Source of the DNA: Eulemur rufifrons
Lineage: Eukaryota; Chordata; Mammalia; Primates; Lemuridae
NCBI RefSeq assembly: GCF_041146395.1
Contig: NC_091002.1
Span: forward strand, 3,032,501 to 3,096,500
Direction: 5' to 3'
Length of the DNA: 64,000 bases
Shown here: positions 30,993 through 41,527 of the stretch, one piece after another
Position numbering within the stretch: the stretch's first letter is position 1
Layout of the letters: the number at the start of each line of letters is the position of its first letter
The notes under the pieces: generated by a model
What the model was told of the DNA's origin: nothing
Database searches by the model: none
What the model saw: only the letters and a program-made list of their open reading frames with translations
Translations under genes and position numbers: made by a program

Positions 30993-33265
30993 CAGACATA
31001 CCTCGTGTTGCTGCACTTCACTTTATTGCACTGCACAGATACTGCGTCTTTTACAAATTAAACATTTGTGGCAACCCTGCGTCCAGCAAGTCTATTGGTG
31101 CCATTTTTCCAACACTATGTGCTCACTTCATGTTTCTCTGCCACTATTTGGTAATTTTGCAATATTTCAAACTTTCTCATTATTATTATATATATTACAG
31201 TGATCTGTTATCAGTGATCTTTGTAACTATTGTAATTGTTTTGGGGCTCCACAAACCACATTCACGTAAGACGGCAAACTTAATTGATAAATGTCGCACG
31301 TGTTCTGACTGCTCCACCGGGCAGCCGCTCCCCGTCTCTCTCCCTCTCCTTGGGCCTCCCTATTCCCTGAGACACAGCAATATTGAAATTAGGCCAAATA
31401 ATAACCCTACACTGGCCTTTAAGTATTCAAGTGAAAGGAAGAGTTGCACAGTAATCAAAAGCTATAAATGATCAAGCTTAGTGAGAAAGAATGTCAAAAG
31501 CTAAGACAGGCCGAAATCTAGGCCTCTTCCACGAGTTAGCCAAGGTGGGAATGCAAAGGAAAAGTTCTTAAAGGAAATTAAAAGTGCTATTCCTGTGAAC
31601 ACGCCAATGATAAGAAAAAGAAATGCCTTATTGCTATATATATACGGAGAAAGTCTGAGTTGTCTGGTTAGAAGATCAAACCAGCCACAACATTCCCTTA
31701 AGCCAAAGCCTAATCCAGAAGAGGCCCCAACTCTCTTCAATTCTGTGAAGGCTGAGAGAGGTGAGGAAGCTGCAGAAGAGAAGTGTGAAGCTAGCAGAGG
31801 TTTAAGGGAAGGGTTCCTGAGGTTTAAGGGAAGAAGCTGTCTCCATAACATACAAGTGCAAGGCGAAGCAGCAAGTGCTGATGGAGAAGCTGCAGCAAGT
31901 TACCCAGAAGATCCAGCTGAGATCACTGGTGAAGGTGGTTACACAATAGATTTTCAGTGTAGATAAAACAGCCTCCTAATGGAAGAAGATGCCATCTAGG
32001 ACTTGCGTAGCTGGAGAGAAGTCAATGCCTCGATTCAAGGCTAAAGGGCAGGCTGACTCTTGTTAGAGGCCAATGCAGCTGGAGACTTTAAGTTGAAGTC
32101 AGTGCTCATTTACTAACGCAAGATCCTAGAGCCCTTAAGAATTATGCTAAACCTACTCTGCCTGTGCTCTATAAATTCAACAATGAAGCCTGGATGACAG
32201 CACCTCTGTTTACACCATGGTTTACTGAATAATTTAAGCCCACTGTTGAGGGGAAGCCCAGAAAAAGCAGATTCCTTTAAAATATTACTGCTCACCCAAG
32301 AGCTCTGATGGAGATATATAGGGAGATTAATGTTGTTTTCATGCCTGCTATCATAACACCCATTCTGCAGCCCACTGATCAAGGAATAATTTAAACTTTC
32401 AAATCTTATTTCAGAAATACATTTCACAAGGCTATAGCTGCCATAGGTGGTAATCCCTTTGAAGGATCTTTGAAGGCAAAGTAAATTAAAAACCTTAGGA
32501 AAGGACTCACCAGTCTAGATGCCATTAACAATATTCATCCTTCATGGGAGGAAGTCAACATATCAACGTTAACAGGAGTTTGGAAGAAGTTGATTCCATC
32601 CTCATGGGTGACTCTGAGGGGTTCAGGACTTCAGTGGAGGAAGTCACTGCAGATGTGGTGTACAAAACAAGAGATCTAGAAGTGGAACCTGAATACGTGA
32701 CTGAATTGCTGCAGTCTCATGATAAATCCTGCAGGGATAAAGGAGTTGCTTCTTATGGATGAGCAAAGAAAGTGGTTTCCTGAGATGGAATCTACTCGTG
32801 GTGAAGATGTTGTGAACATTGTTGAAATGACAATAAAGGATTAAGAATATTAAGTAAACTAAGTTGATTAAACAGCAGCAGGGGTTGAGAGGCCTACAGT
32901 TTTGGAAGAAGTTCCATATGGTCTTATTTTAAGAAACTGCCACAGCCACTCCCATCTTCAGCAACCACCAGCCTACCCTGATCAGTCAGCAGACATCGGC
33001 ACTGAGGAAAGACCTTCCACCAGCAAAAAGATTATGACTTGCTGAAGGCTCAGATAATCAGTGACATTTTTTAGCAGTAGAGTATTTTTAAATTAAGATA
33101 TTTTTTTTTTAGATATAGTGTTTACACAATTAATAGTGTAAACATAACTTTTATATGCACTGGGAAATCCAAAGATTCATGTGACTCACTTTACTGAGCT
33201 ACCTGCTTGACTGCAGTGGTGTGGAGCTGAGCAGCAATATCTGCAACACCCGCGAGGGAAGCCTG
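30993..33265 (+). mobile_element. Tigger1-type DNA transposon, nearly full length
   Basis: Starts CAGACATACCTCG, the Tigger1 terminal inverted repeat, and ends with a decayed reverse copy near 'agcctg'. The interior matches throughout: 'gtggcaaccctgcgtccagc', 'ctgactgctccaccgggcag', 'accagccacaacattccctt' and 'ggaggaagtcactgcagatg'. It is about 2.27 kb against roughly 2.4 kb for the consensus, the difference being several deletions. Tigger is a pogo/Tc1-mariner cut-and-paste family that inserts at TA. Here the flanking dinucleotides read TG on both sides. Confidence 0.92.
31409..33065 (+). pseudogene. Broken Tigger1 transposase
   Basis: A pogo-type DDE transposase would be encoded here. The start ATG is lost (ctggcc at about 31410). 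A deletion near 32290-32300 removes the block that carries a conserved catalytic Asp-Asn region just before 'cacccaagagctctgatgga'. A further deletion of roughly 90 bp lies near 32900. Frames survive only as short pieces, for example [20 protein letters not shown] (from about 31670) and GFRTSVEEVTADVVYKTRDL (from about 32617). No activity is possible. Confidence 0.8.
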
Positions 33266-33764
33266 TGCCACAGACGTGGTGACTTCAAACAACAGCTGTG
33301 TATGCTCTCGCAGTTCTGGAGGCCAGAAGTCAACAGTCAGCGTCACTGTGCCGGCGGGTCCTCGCTCTCTCTGGGGGCTCTGGGGAGAGTCCCCCCTTGC
33401 CTCTTCCAGCTCCTGGGGGTTGCTGGTGTTCCTGGGCTTGTGGACGCATCACTCTACTCCGTTTTCACATCACCTTCACCCGTGTGACTTTCTAAGCTCC
33501 CTCTGCTTCACTCTCATGAGGACACTTGTCATTGGACTTAAGCCCACCCAGCTGACCCAGGATAAACTCCTGTTTTCAAATTCTCAATCACGTCTTTTGC
33601 CACAGAAGGTAATAGTCACAGGTTCTAAGAGTTAGGACGTGGCAGTATCTTTCTGGGGACCTCCATTCAGCCCACGACAGACACCACATGCAAAAACCAA
33701 CCGATAGGCAAGGTCTGTCTGCAGCAGCTGCAGAGGGTACGCATGCTTTTACCCAAAAGGCAGC

Positions 33765-33960
33765 AGAGCCTAGAGGCTAAAGCACAGGCTCCAGGTTCAC
33801 CACACCAGCTGTGTGGTCTTGGGAAAGTTTCTTACCCTCTCTGTGCCTCAGCTTCTTTGTCTGTAACAACAATCCCTACCTCCTAGGGTCTGGCAAGTCA
33901 TATATGCAATATCCCACACCAAGCACTTGGAACAGTGCCTGGCAAGCAGGAGTACTCAGT
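33765..33960 (+). repeat. MIR, full-length type
   Basis: Forward MIR: 'cctagaggctaaagcacagg', 'agctgtgtggtcttgggaaa', 'ctctgtgcctcagcttcttt' and 'gcacttggaacagtgcctgg'. Confidence 0.9.
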
Positions 33961-34524
33961 GTTGGCCAAGAAGTATTCCAAATTCTTGAAATCCATTGTC
34001 TTTCCACAAACCTGCTCTTCCTCCTCCTCAGGGCCTTATCTCTGCAAAGAGCCTTTTGGCCAATCATCCAGATCCAAAGCCTGCAAGTCCACCTAGATGA
34101 CCCCCCTCCCTCACTCTTGCAGCCAACTAGTCCCCAAATCCTACCAGAGTTAGCACTTAATCCTTCTCATGTGTCCCCTCCTGGCAGTGGCCCTGGCAGT
34201 GACCACTGACTCCCTCAGGCCTCCTCCACTCTGGCCCAGCCCTCTCCAGCTGCCTTCTCACTAACTTCCCCACCCCCCAGCTTCCCCCCACCTCCTCCCC
34301 CACCCCAGGACAGCCACCTTTCTACAAAGCAAATGTGACACTGATGGTGGTTAAGGACAACAGCCAGGGCTGTCCTCACAAAGTTGCAAAGGGCCCTGAG
34401 CTTTGGACGTCCCATGCTCGGTCTAATGCTCTTGTGTTGCCATCTTGAAATTCTTAATCACTTTTGAACAAGGGGGCCCAAAAACTACACAGCCATTCCT
34501 GACAACTGCTGGCCTCAACCATGG
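33961..34524. other. C-rich unique sequence
   Basis: Possible decayed L2 in 34005-34260, not firmly assigned. No gene. Confidence 0.3.
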
Positions 34525-34645
34525 GCTTCCATGGGCCAGGCACTGAGCTGAGAACATCACGTAGGTCAGCTCCCTCAACACTGACCTTGAGTGTATTGTT
34601 ATCCTCATTTCACAGATGTGACCTGCCCAAGGGCACATGGCTTTT
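34525..34645 (-). repeat. MIR/L2 fragment
   Basis: 'gggccaggcactgagctgag', 'ttatcctcatttcacagatg' and 'acctgcccaagggcacatgg'. Confidence 0.6.
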
Positions 34646-34984
34646 TCATGATTCTCTGGATGTCTTACATATCATCTGTGAGCATCTCAACTTGAGAATT
34701 AAAAGATAACTGAATGCACTAAATGTTTTAATTTAGAGCATGCCAGAAATGAGAGGTGGCTTGGACCAGACAGCCTGACACAGCCAGACCCCTGGTACTA
34801 TTTAGACATTGTCTTCCAGAGATGACAGCATGGAGCCAATCAGAAATGAGCCTACACTCCACACCACCCCTGGTGTTCTCCAAAGAAGATACACAAATGG
34901 TCAACGAGCACACAAAGAGACACTCAGCATCACGATCAGGAAAATACACTCAAAACCACAATGAGATAGCACTTCACACCTAAT
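34646..34984. other. Unique sequence, nothing recognised
   Basis: No exon or repeat supported. Confidence 0.3.
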
Positions 34985-35622
34985 ACCCTCCTTATCCCCA
35001 CCGCCACCACTATAATCACCATCATCACCATCACCACCACCACCACTATCAGCATCAACACCACCACCACCACCACCATCACATCACTACCACCATCACT
35101 ACCATCACCATCATCACCACCACCACCACCACCATCACTATCACCACCACCACCATCATCACTATCATCACCATCATCACCACCACCACCACCATCACCA
35201 TCATCACCACCACCCACCACAATCACCATCACCACCATCACCATCACTGCTGCCACCACCATCACTATCACCACCACCACCACCACCATCATCACCATCA
35301 CCACCACCATCACTACCATCACCATCATCACCACCACTGCCACCATCACCATCACCACCACTATCACCACCACCATCATCACCATCACCACCATCATCAC
35401 TACCATCACCATCATCACCACCACCACCACCATCACCATCATCACCATCATCACCACCACCCACCACAATCACCATCACCACCATCACCATCACTGCTGC
35501 CACCACCATCACTATCACCACCACCACCCCCACACCATCACCACCACCACCCCCACACCCACACCATCACCATCTCCGCCACCATCACCATCACCACCAC
35601 CAGTACCACCACCATCACGAGA
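34985..35622. repeat. CAC/ATC trinucleotide array with higher-order duplication
   Basis: About 640 bp built from ACC, ATC and ACT triplets. A distinctive block containing cccaccacaatcacc and ctgctgccaccacc occurs at 35213-35290 and again at 35460-35530, a 247-bp offset, so part of the array was duplicated as a larger unit. The long Val/Met/Gly/Asp frames on the minus strand are array translations. Confidence 0.95.
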
Positions 35623-36939
35623 AACAGAGAGAGCAGGATACAGAGCCTGCTGTGTAAACCAAGTCAACCCCCCTCAGTATGTGTTCTGTAGGGAATGCCA
35701 AGATCACAAGGGCAAAATGGTAATGGGTGTGGGAAGAGAGAATCTTTAAGTGTCTTAAATATTGGTGATTCAACCTCAAAAACTACCTAGAGCAGAAGTG
35801 CCTTGAAGGCAGGACTGTGCTTCTCTCATCTCAAAACTCCAGCTCCCCGCCCTGCATGGAATTGGGGCTCACCTGTTGACTGAATGAGCCAACAAGCCCT
35901 CACTGTACAAAGTCAGTTTATGCTTCCATTAAGTAGGGACAATGCTGGTTTCAAATCTGCTGATGTGTATATTCCTGCAATGCCATGAAGACATTTAATA
36001 GCCAAGAATTACTGATATTTATCATTAATAATCAAAAACTAACAGAAAAGCAGAATTTCTAATGCCTTTCCATGGTCTCCCCAAACAACGCCGACTGCTC
36101 TTCCCTGGACCCATCCCACACCACGCCATGCAGGAATTCCCTCCCCACTCTTTTCCCTTAAGGTACATCCTTCTGAAACATGAGTCTAATGCTTCTAATG
36201 TCTAGGCCCCCATGATCAGACCAGCATGGACCGCTCTGGTCTGACTTGGCAGGAGAACTCAGGAGAGCTGCTCAGATCAGAGGCGGCTTTCCCCAACACT
36301 GCCTGACCACACTGCCTGGGAATCCAGCCCCCTAGCTTTACATCCTGCTGAACTTTCAACTTCCTTGAGCTGGCAGTGACCTGTTTCCTTGGGACAGACC
36401 AAGGGAGATAATATTAATAAATCCCAGCTGCAGATAACATTAATAAATCCCAGCGGCAGAAAATAGTGCTTTTAATGAGGAAGGAGTGGGGATGGAAAGA
36501 TAGAGACCCACCAGCCATATCTAATGCTGTGCTGCGCCAGCCCTGGCCTGTGTTCTTTCCTGTCACCTCTGAGACCTTTGGCTGGCTAGGCCTGTTCTTA
36601 TCCCCAGGAGAAGAAAAGGACCCAGCCCATGGCCATCCCGCCTGCCCAGCCCAAACAGGACAATAATGCCAGGGCAGAATCACCTAGGTCATGGGAGCAC
36701 TAGGGTGGCAGTGACCACATTCCCCAAAGTGACCTTCTCTGTCCCTAGGTGCTCGGAGCCCTGGGACTGTTTCCAGGGGCTGGAAGAGATTTTTAAATGA
36801 GAAAGTTTCCCTTATCTGCAAGGATCTGCTCATGTGGCTTCCTCGCCGAGGACTCCTTCCCTGACCCTCCATGCACTCCATGAACACTGACTGCATCTCC
36901 TGAGCTCCCAGCTCAAGTGCAGACGGTGGGTGAAATGGG
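35623..36939. other. Unique sequence with a 26-bp tandem duplication
   Basis: Apart from the duplication at 36407-36458 nothing is recognised. Confidence 0.3.
36407..36458. repeat. 26-bp tandem duplication
   Basis: Two adjacent 26-bp units (36407-36432 and 36433-36458) share the core TTAATAAATCCCAGC and differ at two positions. Confidence 0.85.
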
Positions 36940-37100
36940 AACAGTGGCTGCCCTGGCGTTACCCAAGATCCAGCTGCAGAGGTAGCTGGTCATCAGGTGA
37001 TTGCACTGGGCTGAGATCGGAGCTCAGAGCCTGAGGGCTTCCTGGAAGAGGTGTTCCCCAGCTGAGTCTTCAAGGGTAGCAGGAGGCTAACCAGGTTAAC
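36940..37100 (-). repeat. L2 fragment
   Basis: 'gggcttcctggaagaggtgt', then 'ccccagctgagtcttcaagg', fit reverse L2 (aggaggtgac...gagctgagacttgaagg type). Confidence 0.5.
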
Positions 37101-37604
37101 AAAGGATAAACTATGAAAAGAAGAAACCAAGCCCTAGGAGAGGCTCACACATGTATGTTTTCCCAAAAGCACAGGAACAGTTCAGGAGGTCCCACTTCCA
37201 CCCCAGTCCACAGGGTGGACTCTGGAGGGGTGGAGAGAAACAAAGTCTAGTGATTTCTTTGTTCTCTTCTCTAAGTAAATAGCAAGAACTACAAGTACGA
37301 CTTCAGTAATCCTAAAAGGTAATATAACTTTAAGAAAAATGTAGGGGAAGGAAAGAAATGAAGATCTGAAGGAAAACTGGTCTGAAGCAAAGATTCTAAA
37401 ATTATAATGATTCCTGTATTGAGGCAGAAATGAATTTCATCAAAAACCTCTGACTTTATCTCAAAACTGGCCCCCAAGAGGCCACCCAGAATGGAACTCT
37501 GGGGCAAGCTGCCCACTCTGCATGAGGCAACGGAGCCAGGAAAGGCCGAGACCACAGGACAGACAGGTGGACACCACAGCTGCCCAAGACGCCTCTGCCA
37601 CTAG
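37101..37604. other. Unique sequence
   Basis: Nothing recognised. Confidence 0.3.
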
Positions 37605-37985
37605 GAACCCTTTTTTAAAAACTTTTTATTTTATAAAGTTTCAAAAAACCTACAGAGAAGTTCCAAGAATAGCACAATAAACTCCCTCATACCATCTAGA
37701 TTCACCAATTGTTCACATTTTTCCCCATCTGCTTTATCTATCGGTAAAGATAGATGTGTGTGTGTGTGTGTGTATTTTGATAGATCATCTGACAGTAAGT
37801 TGCAGATATCATGACATTTCACCCTAAATGCTGTGCTTTTCTCTCTTAAGACCAAGGACATTATAAAATCACAATTATCAAAATCGGAAGTTGTATTACT
37901 GATACATTCCATATTCAAACATCACCAATTGTCACAATAATGTCCTATCCAGCAAATTATCATTTTTCTTGATTCAGGCCTCAGA
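37605..37985 (-). repeat. Old L1 3'-region fragment with internal (TG)n
   Basis: Reverse L1: 'aacctacagagaagttccaa', 'agtaagttgcagatatcatg' and 'accaattgtcacaataatgt'. A (TG) run occupies 37756-37773. Confidence 0.65.
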
Positions 37986-38243
37986 ACACTTATTAAAGAG
38001 CAGTTGTATATAGGATGCAGCCAGGTCTCACAGTACTTGTGGTTCACAAATACTGGGAACCACAAACTTCCCCAAAATAATTAAGTGGAAAAATAAAACA
38101 TAATGATAATCAAGAATAATCATCATCCCAGGTCAAGAATAGTCTCCAACACATAACAAGGCATGGCGGAGGGGATCTGGGTGCAGCAATAGAGGACAAT
38201 GAATCCTTGGTTGGTGCCAGACTTAGTCTTTGACTCCATGTTT

Positions 38244-38614
38244 AAGAAATCAGGATTGGGCCGGGCGCGGTGGCTCACGCCTGTAATCCTAGCACTCTGG
38301 GAGGCCGAGGTGGGCGGATCGTTTGAGCTCAGGAGTTCGAGACCAGCCTGAGCAAGAGCGAGACCCCACCTCTACTAAAAATAGAAAGAAATTATATGGA
38401 CAGCTAAAAATATATATAGAAAAAATTAGCCGGGCATGGTGGCGCATGCCTGTAGTCCCAGCTACTCAGGAGGCTGAGACAGGAGGATCGCTTGAGCTCA
38501 GGAGTTTGAGGTTGCTGTGAGCTAGGCTGACGCCACGGCACTCACTCTAGCCTGGGCAACAGAGTGAGACTCTGTCTCAAAAAAAAAAAAAAAAAAAAAA
38601 AGAAATCAGGACTG
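38244..38614 (+). mobile_element. Strepsirrhine-type Alu with target duplications
   Basis: Body from 'ggccgggcgcggtggctcac' (38259) to a poly-A of about 20 nt. Flanked by AAGAAATCAGGATTG (38244-38258) and AAGAAATCAGGACTG (38600-38614), 14 of 15 identical. This is one of the better preserved copies and a useful reference for the family. Confidence 0.97.
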
Positions 38615-38694
38615 ACACACCCTCAGGCCTGCTGATCCCCTCTGTCCTCGGGAGCTTGCAGAGTAGACCAGAGCAGGCCATGGTGCAAAAGAGC

Positions 38695-38795
38695 AGGGAA
38701 CCTGGGCTCACACCTCTCCACCTGCCGGGTGCTGTGGAGAAGTCCCGCCGCTGCTGCAGGCCTCAGTTTCCCCATCTGCAGAACCCTAGCTCTTC
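38695..38795 (+). repeat. MIR fragment
   Basis: 'gctgcaggcctcagtttccc' followed by 'catctgcagaaccctag'. Confidence 0.6.
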
Positions 38796-39089
38796 CCTAA
38801 CACCCGATGGAGCACCTACAACATGCTCCCAGCTCAGCCTAGGCTCTCTTGAAAGGGGCCCGGCCCACACCCTTGTCTCCCACTCTGGTCCCTCAGCACC
38901 CCATGTTTTGACATGACACCCAGGTGGCCCCAAGTCCTGTCAAGGGCCAGTTCTTTCTGTCCCCACTCTGTTTTGTCCCCGGCCCCTTCCGCTCCCTGCG
39001 GCCACATCTGCCCCCTCAACCATGGCCACCCTCAGCCATGCAGTCCTGATCCAGAGGTGATTACCACTGCTTTTCTAAGAACCAGCAAA
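38796..39089. other. Unique sequence
   Basis: C-rich; nothing recognised. Confidence 0.3.
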
Positions 39090-39235
39090 CGATGAAATAT
39101 GCTGGCAGACTCCCCCTGGCTCCCCTACTGCCCTGAGGGTAAAAGCCAAACTCCTTGGCCTGGACAAATCCCTTCCTCACCAGGCTCCCTGCCTCCCCAT
39201 ACCACATGTCCCCTTGAACTCTCCTTGCCTGCCAA
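39090..39235 (+). repeat. L2 fragment
   Basis: 'ctgccctgagggtaaaagcc', 'aaactccttggcctggacaa' and 'cttgaactctccttgcctgc'. Confidence 0.6.
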
Positions 39236-39299
39236 ACTGACCAACATCAGGGAGCGGCAACACTGACAGGCAGGGAGGTGGCATTCTCCAAGGGACTGC

Positions 39300-39400
39300 T
39301 GAGGCCATGAAGGCTCAGAAAGGTTGAGAAACTTGCACAAAGTCACACAGCTCACATGTGATAAGACCAGGTCACAAATAAGTGAGCTCCAAACAGCCTT
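39300..39400 (-). repeat. MIR fragment
   Basis: 'ggctcagaaaggttgagaaa' followed by 'cttgcacaaagtcacacagc'. Confidence 0.75.
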
Positions 39401-39939
39401 CATTCCACGCACACGCTGCCTCTGGACAAAGCCTGAAAGAACACTAAGACAGTAGCGCAGGGGGTGGGAGTACAGGCAAAAGCCATTGTTTTTTCTTCTT
39501 TCAATACTTTGGTAATTTTGGATACAGTTTTCAATGTTCACAGTGGCAGTAATGACTAGTGTCAGCAGACACTAAGAGATAAAGAGTCTCCCAAGCACCT
39601 CATTCATCGCTCATCACTGATACACTACGTACGGGGGATAAAACTAGAGGCCTGATTTCAGCTGAGGATTCACCCCAGCATGGCTGACACCAGGCAGGAT
39701 TTCCCGCCTACCCAGCTCTGCCCAGACAGATGGACGCTGCCCTAGAACACCACCACCCTGCCCGCACCAGGGTGCCTGCCGATCCTTCACTCTCTGCACC
39801 TGCAAAAGACTTAGGATTCAAAGCTCAGACTTTTTTTTTTTTTCCAATTTAAAGTACCAAATGTCTCAGAACTCCCTTTAATGAGATTTAAAGGTTAAAC
39901 ATATATTTACTCAACAATCATTTTGACTCATCAAGGCCC
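39401..39939. other. Unique sequence with a T run
   Basis: A 14-nt T run at about 39831. Nothing else recognised. Confidence 0.3.
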
Positions 39940-40040
39940 TTGTCCTCTCTGAACCTCAGTTTCCTGAGGTTCCACATAACAGAGCTAATGATACTACCGC
40001 TGTCCACAGGGCTGAAATTGAAATTCCTAAAGCAGATGAG
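39940..40040 (+). repeat. MIR fragment
   Basis: 'gtcctctctgaacctcagtt' followed by 'aacagagctaatgatactac'. Confidence 0.7.
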
Positions 40041-40084
40041 GAAACCTGCTCAATATACACACAGTTGGAGCTAGTGTCCCTACC

Positions 40085-40420
40085 ATCTACTGAGAACCTA
40101 TTAAGTGCCAGATACTTTGCCAGGCACTAAAAATACAGAGATGAACAAGCCATAGTGCTCCCCGGGAGTGATCAGAGGTCTAGTGAGGAGGAGGAAGGAC
40201 CATAAATCTCTAAAGGACCTGAATTTGACCTTGAGCACAGCAGGGAGCCATGGAGAGGTTTCTGCCTGGGCAGAAAAGGTCAGACCTCCATGTATTTCAG
40301 ACCAGTTGTTCCAGGGTCATCATGGAAGACTGCCTGGAGGGGGCCCCTGGAGGCAGAGAGACAGTGCTGAGGCTGCACCCTGGTCTGGTGGGGTAAGAAG
40401 AGGCCTGAGGTGAGCCATGA
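40085..40420 (-). repeat. L2 fragment (3' end and upstream)
   Basis: 'ctgagaacctattaagtgcc', 'agatactttgccaggcacta' and 'tacagagatgaacaagccat' mark the 3' end. 'cagcagggagccatggagag' and 'tggaagactgcctggagggg' continue upstream in L2. Confidence 0.7.
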
Positions 40421-40659
40421 ATATGACCATTTTAGGAGGCAACACCAGATAGGACTTGCTGCCCAACTGAATGGAAAGAGGGAAGAATTTCCAAAGCTCA
40501 GTTGAACTGTACATTTTAATCTATTTACCAAGCTCCTTATCTCTCCTACCACAGTCCTGCTTTTCTGCAGAAATGGGAAGCAGCACTGAGCCACATCACC
40601 CTGACCCACTCAGAATGGGGCAGTGGGGTCAAGGAATTAGGGCTGAGAAATAATGCCTC
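40421..40659. other. Unique sequence
   Basis: Nothing recognised. Confidence 0.3.
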
Positions 40660-40770
40660 CATGTTTACAAGTGGGGAAACTGAGGCTTACAGTGGTGAAA
40701 TAATTCATCCAAGGTTCCACTTAATATGCAGAGGGACCTGAGACTTGACCACAGATCTATCTGGCAGGAG
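40660..40770 (-). repeat. MIR fragment
   Basis: 'catgtttacaagtggggaaa' followed by 'ctgaggcttacagtggtgaa'. Confidence 0.75.
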
Positions 40771-41059
40771 GGCTCACTTTATTTGCCCTCCCCAAAGTGG
40801 GTGAAACTTGCAGAAGCATTGACAGCCTGGGTGACCAGAAGGGGTTGAAGCATGTTTCAAAATGATGAGAAAGGCACGAATCTTGTTATCATGTACAATG
40901 ATCACTGTCTACAAACCCACTGGCACCCTGAAGCCACAAAAAGAGCTTGGGGTGGGAGGTGTTAGTAGCCAGATGTCACTCTTTCCAAAGGAGAAAATAT
41001 TCAGCAAACATTGATGTAGAGAACGAGTGAGCTCCAGATTAGAGCGGACTTTAAAGGTT
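40771..41059. other. Unique sequence
   Basis: Nothing recognised. Confidence 0.3.
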
Positions 41060-41125
41060 TATAAGCCACATCATCACCTGCTCCAAGAAGCCCTCCTTGA
41101 TTGCCAAGGCTCCTGCCCTTGAACG
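41060..41125 (+). repeat. L2 fragment
   Basis: 'catcatcacctgctccaaga' followed by 'agccctccttgattgccaag'. Confidence 0.5.
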
Positions 41126-41139
41126 TCTGGGCCTCCTGG

Positions 41140-41285
41140 GAAGAGCATAGGAAAAAGAGCCTGGACTTCACTGTCAGTTAGACCTGGAGTCAAACCCCAG
41201 CTCTGGCCCTTACTGCCTATACGATCTGTGTCATCACTTCACTTAAGTCCTGAAGCTGCTGCAGGGATTAAATGAATGAAGGCAT
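41140..41285 (+). repeat. MIR fragment
   Basis: 'gcataggaaaaagagcctgg', 'gagtcaaaccccagctctgg' and 'ctgcagggattaaatgaatg'. Confidence 0.7.
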
Positions 41286-41466
41286 CCACTGAGGCAGAAC
41301 AGCTGCAGAACATCCATAGACACAGATAACAGCTATGTTAATGACGACTCCCTCCGCTTCTCCTCCAATGCCACTACCCACATCAGAGCCACCATCCTCA
41401 CAGCGACCTTGTGGCCCCTGCCTCCGTCCTGCCTCTGCGCCTCTGCCCGACTCCTCTCCTCCCTAG

Positions 41467-41527
41467 CCCTGCCTCTGATGTGGGCAGTGAAGCAGCCTCA
41501 ACTTCAACGCAAATTTGTGCAGAAGAG
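41467..41527 (+). other. Candidate small plus-strand exon (speculative)
   Basis: A C/T-rich run ending CTCCTCCCTAG precedes 41467, and a consensus donor GAG|GTAAGAATA follows 41527. The 61-bp interior is open in the frame reading PASDVGSEAASTSTQICAEE. No protein family is recognised and it may be chance. Confidence 0.15.

Larger units (their letters stand above)
30960..33684 (-). mobile_element. MaLR-type LTR split by a Tigger1 insertion
   Basis: The left stub (30960-30992, 'tattagcttcctgcggctgc') and the right part (33268-33684, from 'ccacagacgtggtgac' through 'gttctggaggccagaagtca' to 'cattcagcccacgacag') join into one minus-strand LTR of the MLT1/MST kind. The intervening 2.27 kb is Tigger1. 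Confidence 0.75.

Noticed and set aside
34936..35533. Minus-strand frames of 177 and 109 codons rich in Val/Met or Gly/Asp
   Set aside because: They are translations of the CAC/ATC triplet array.
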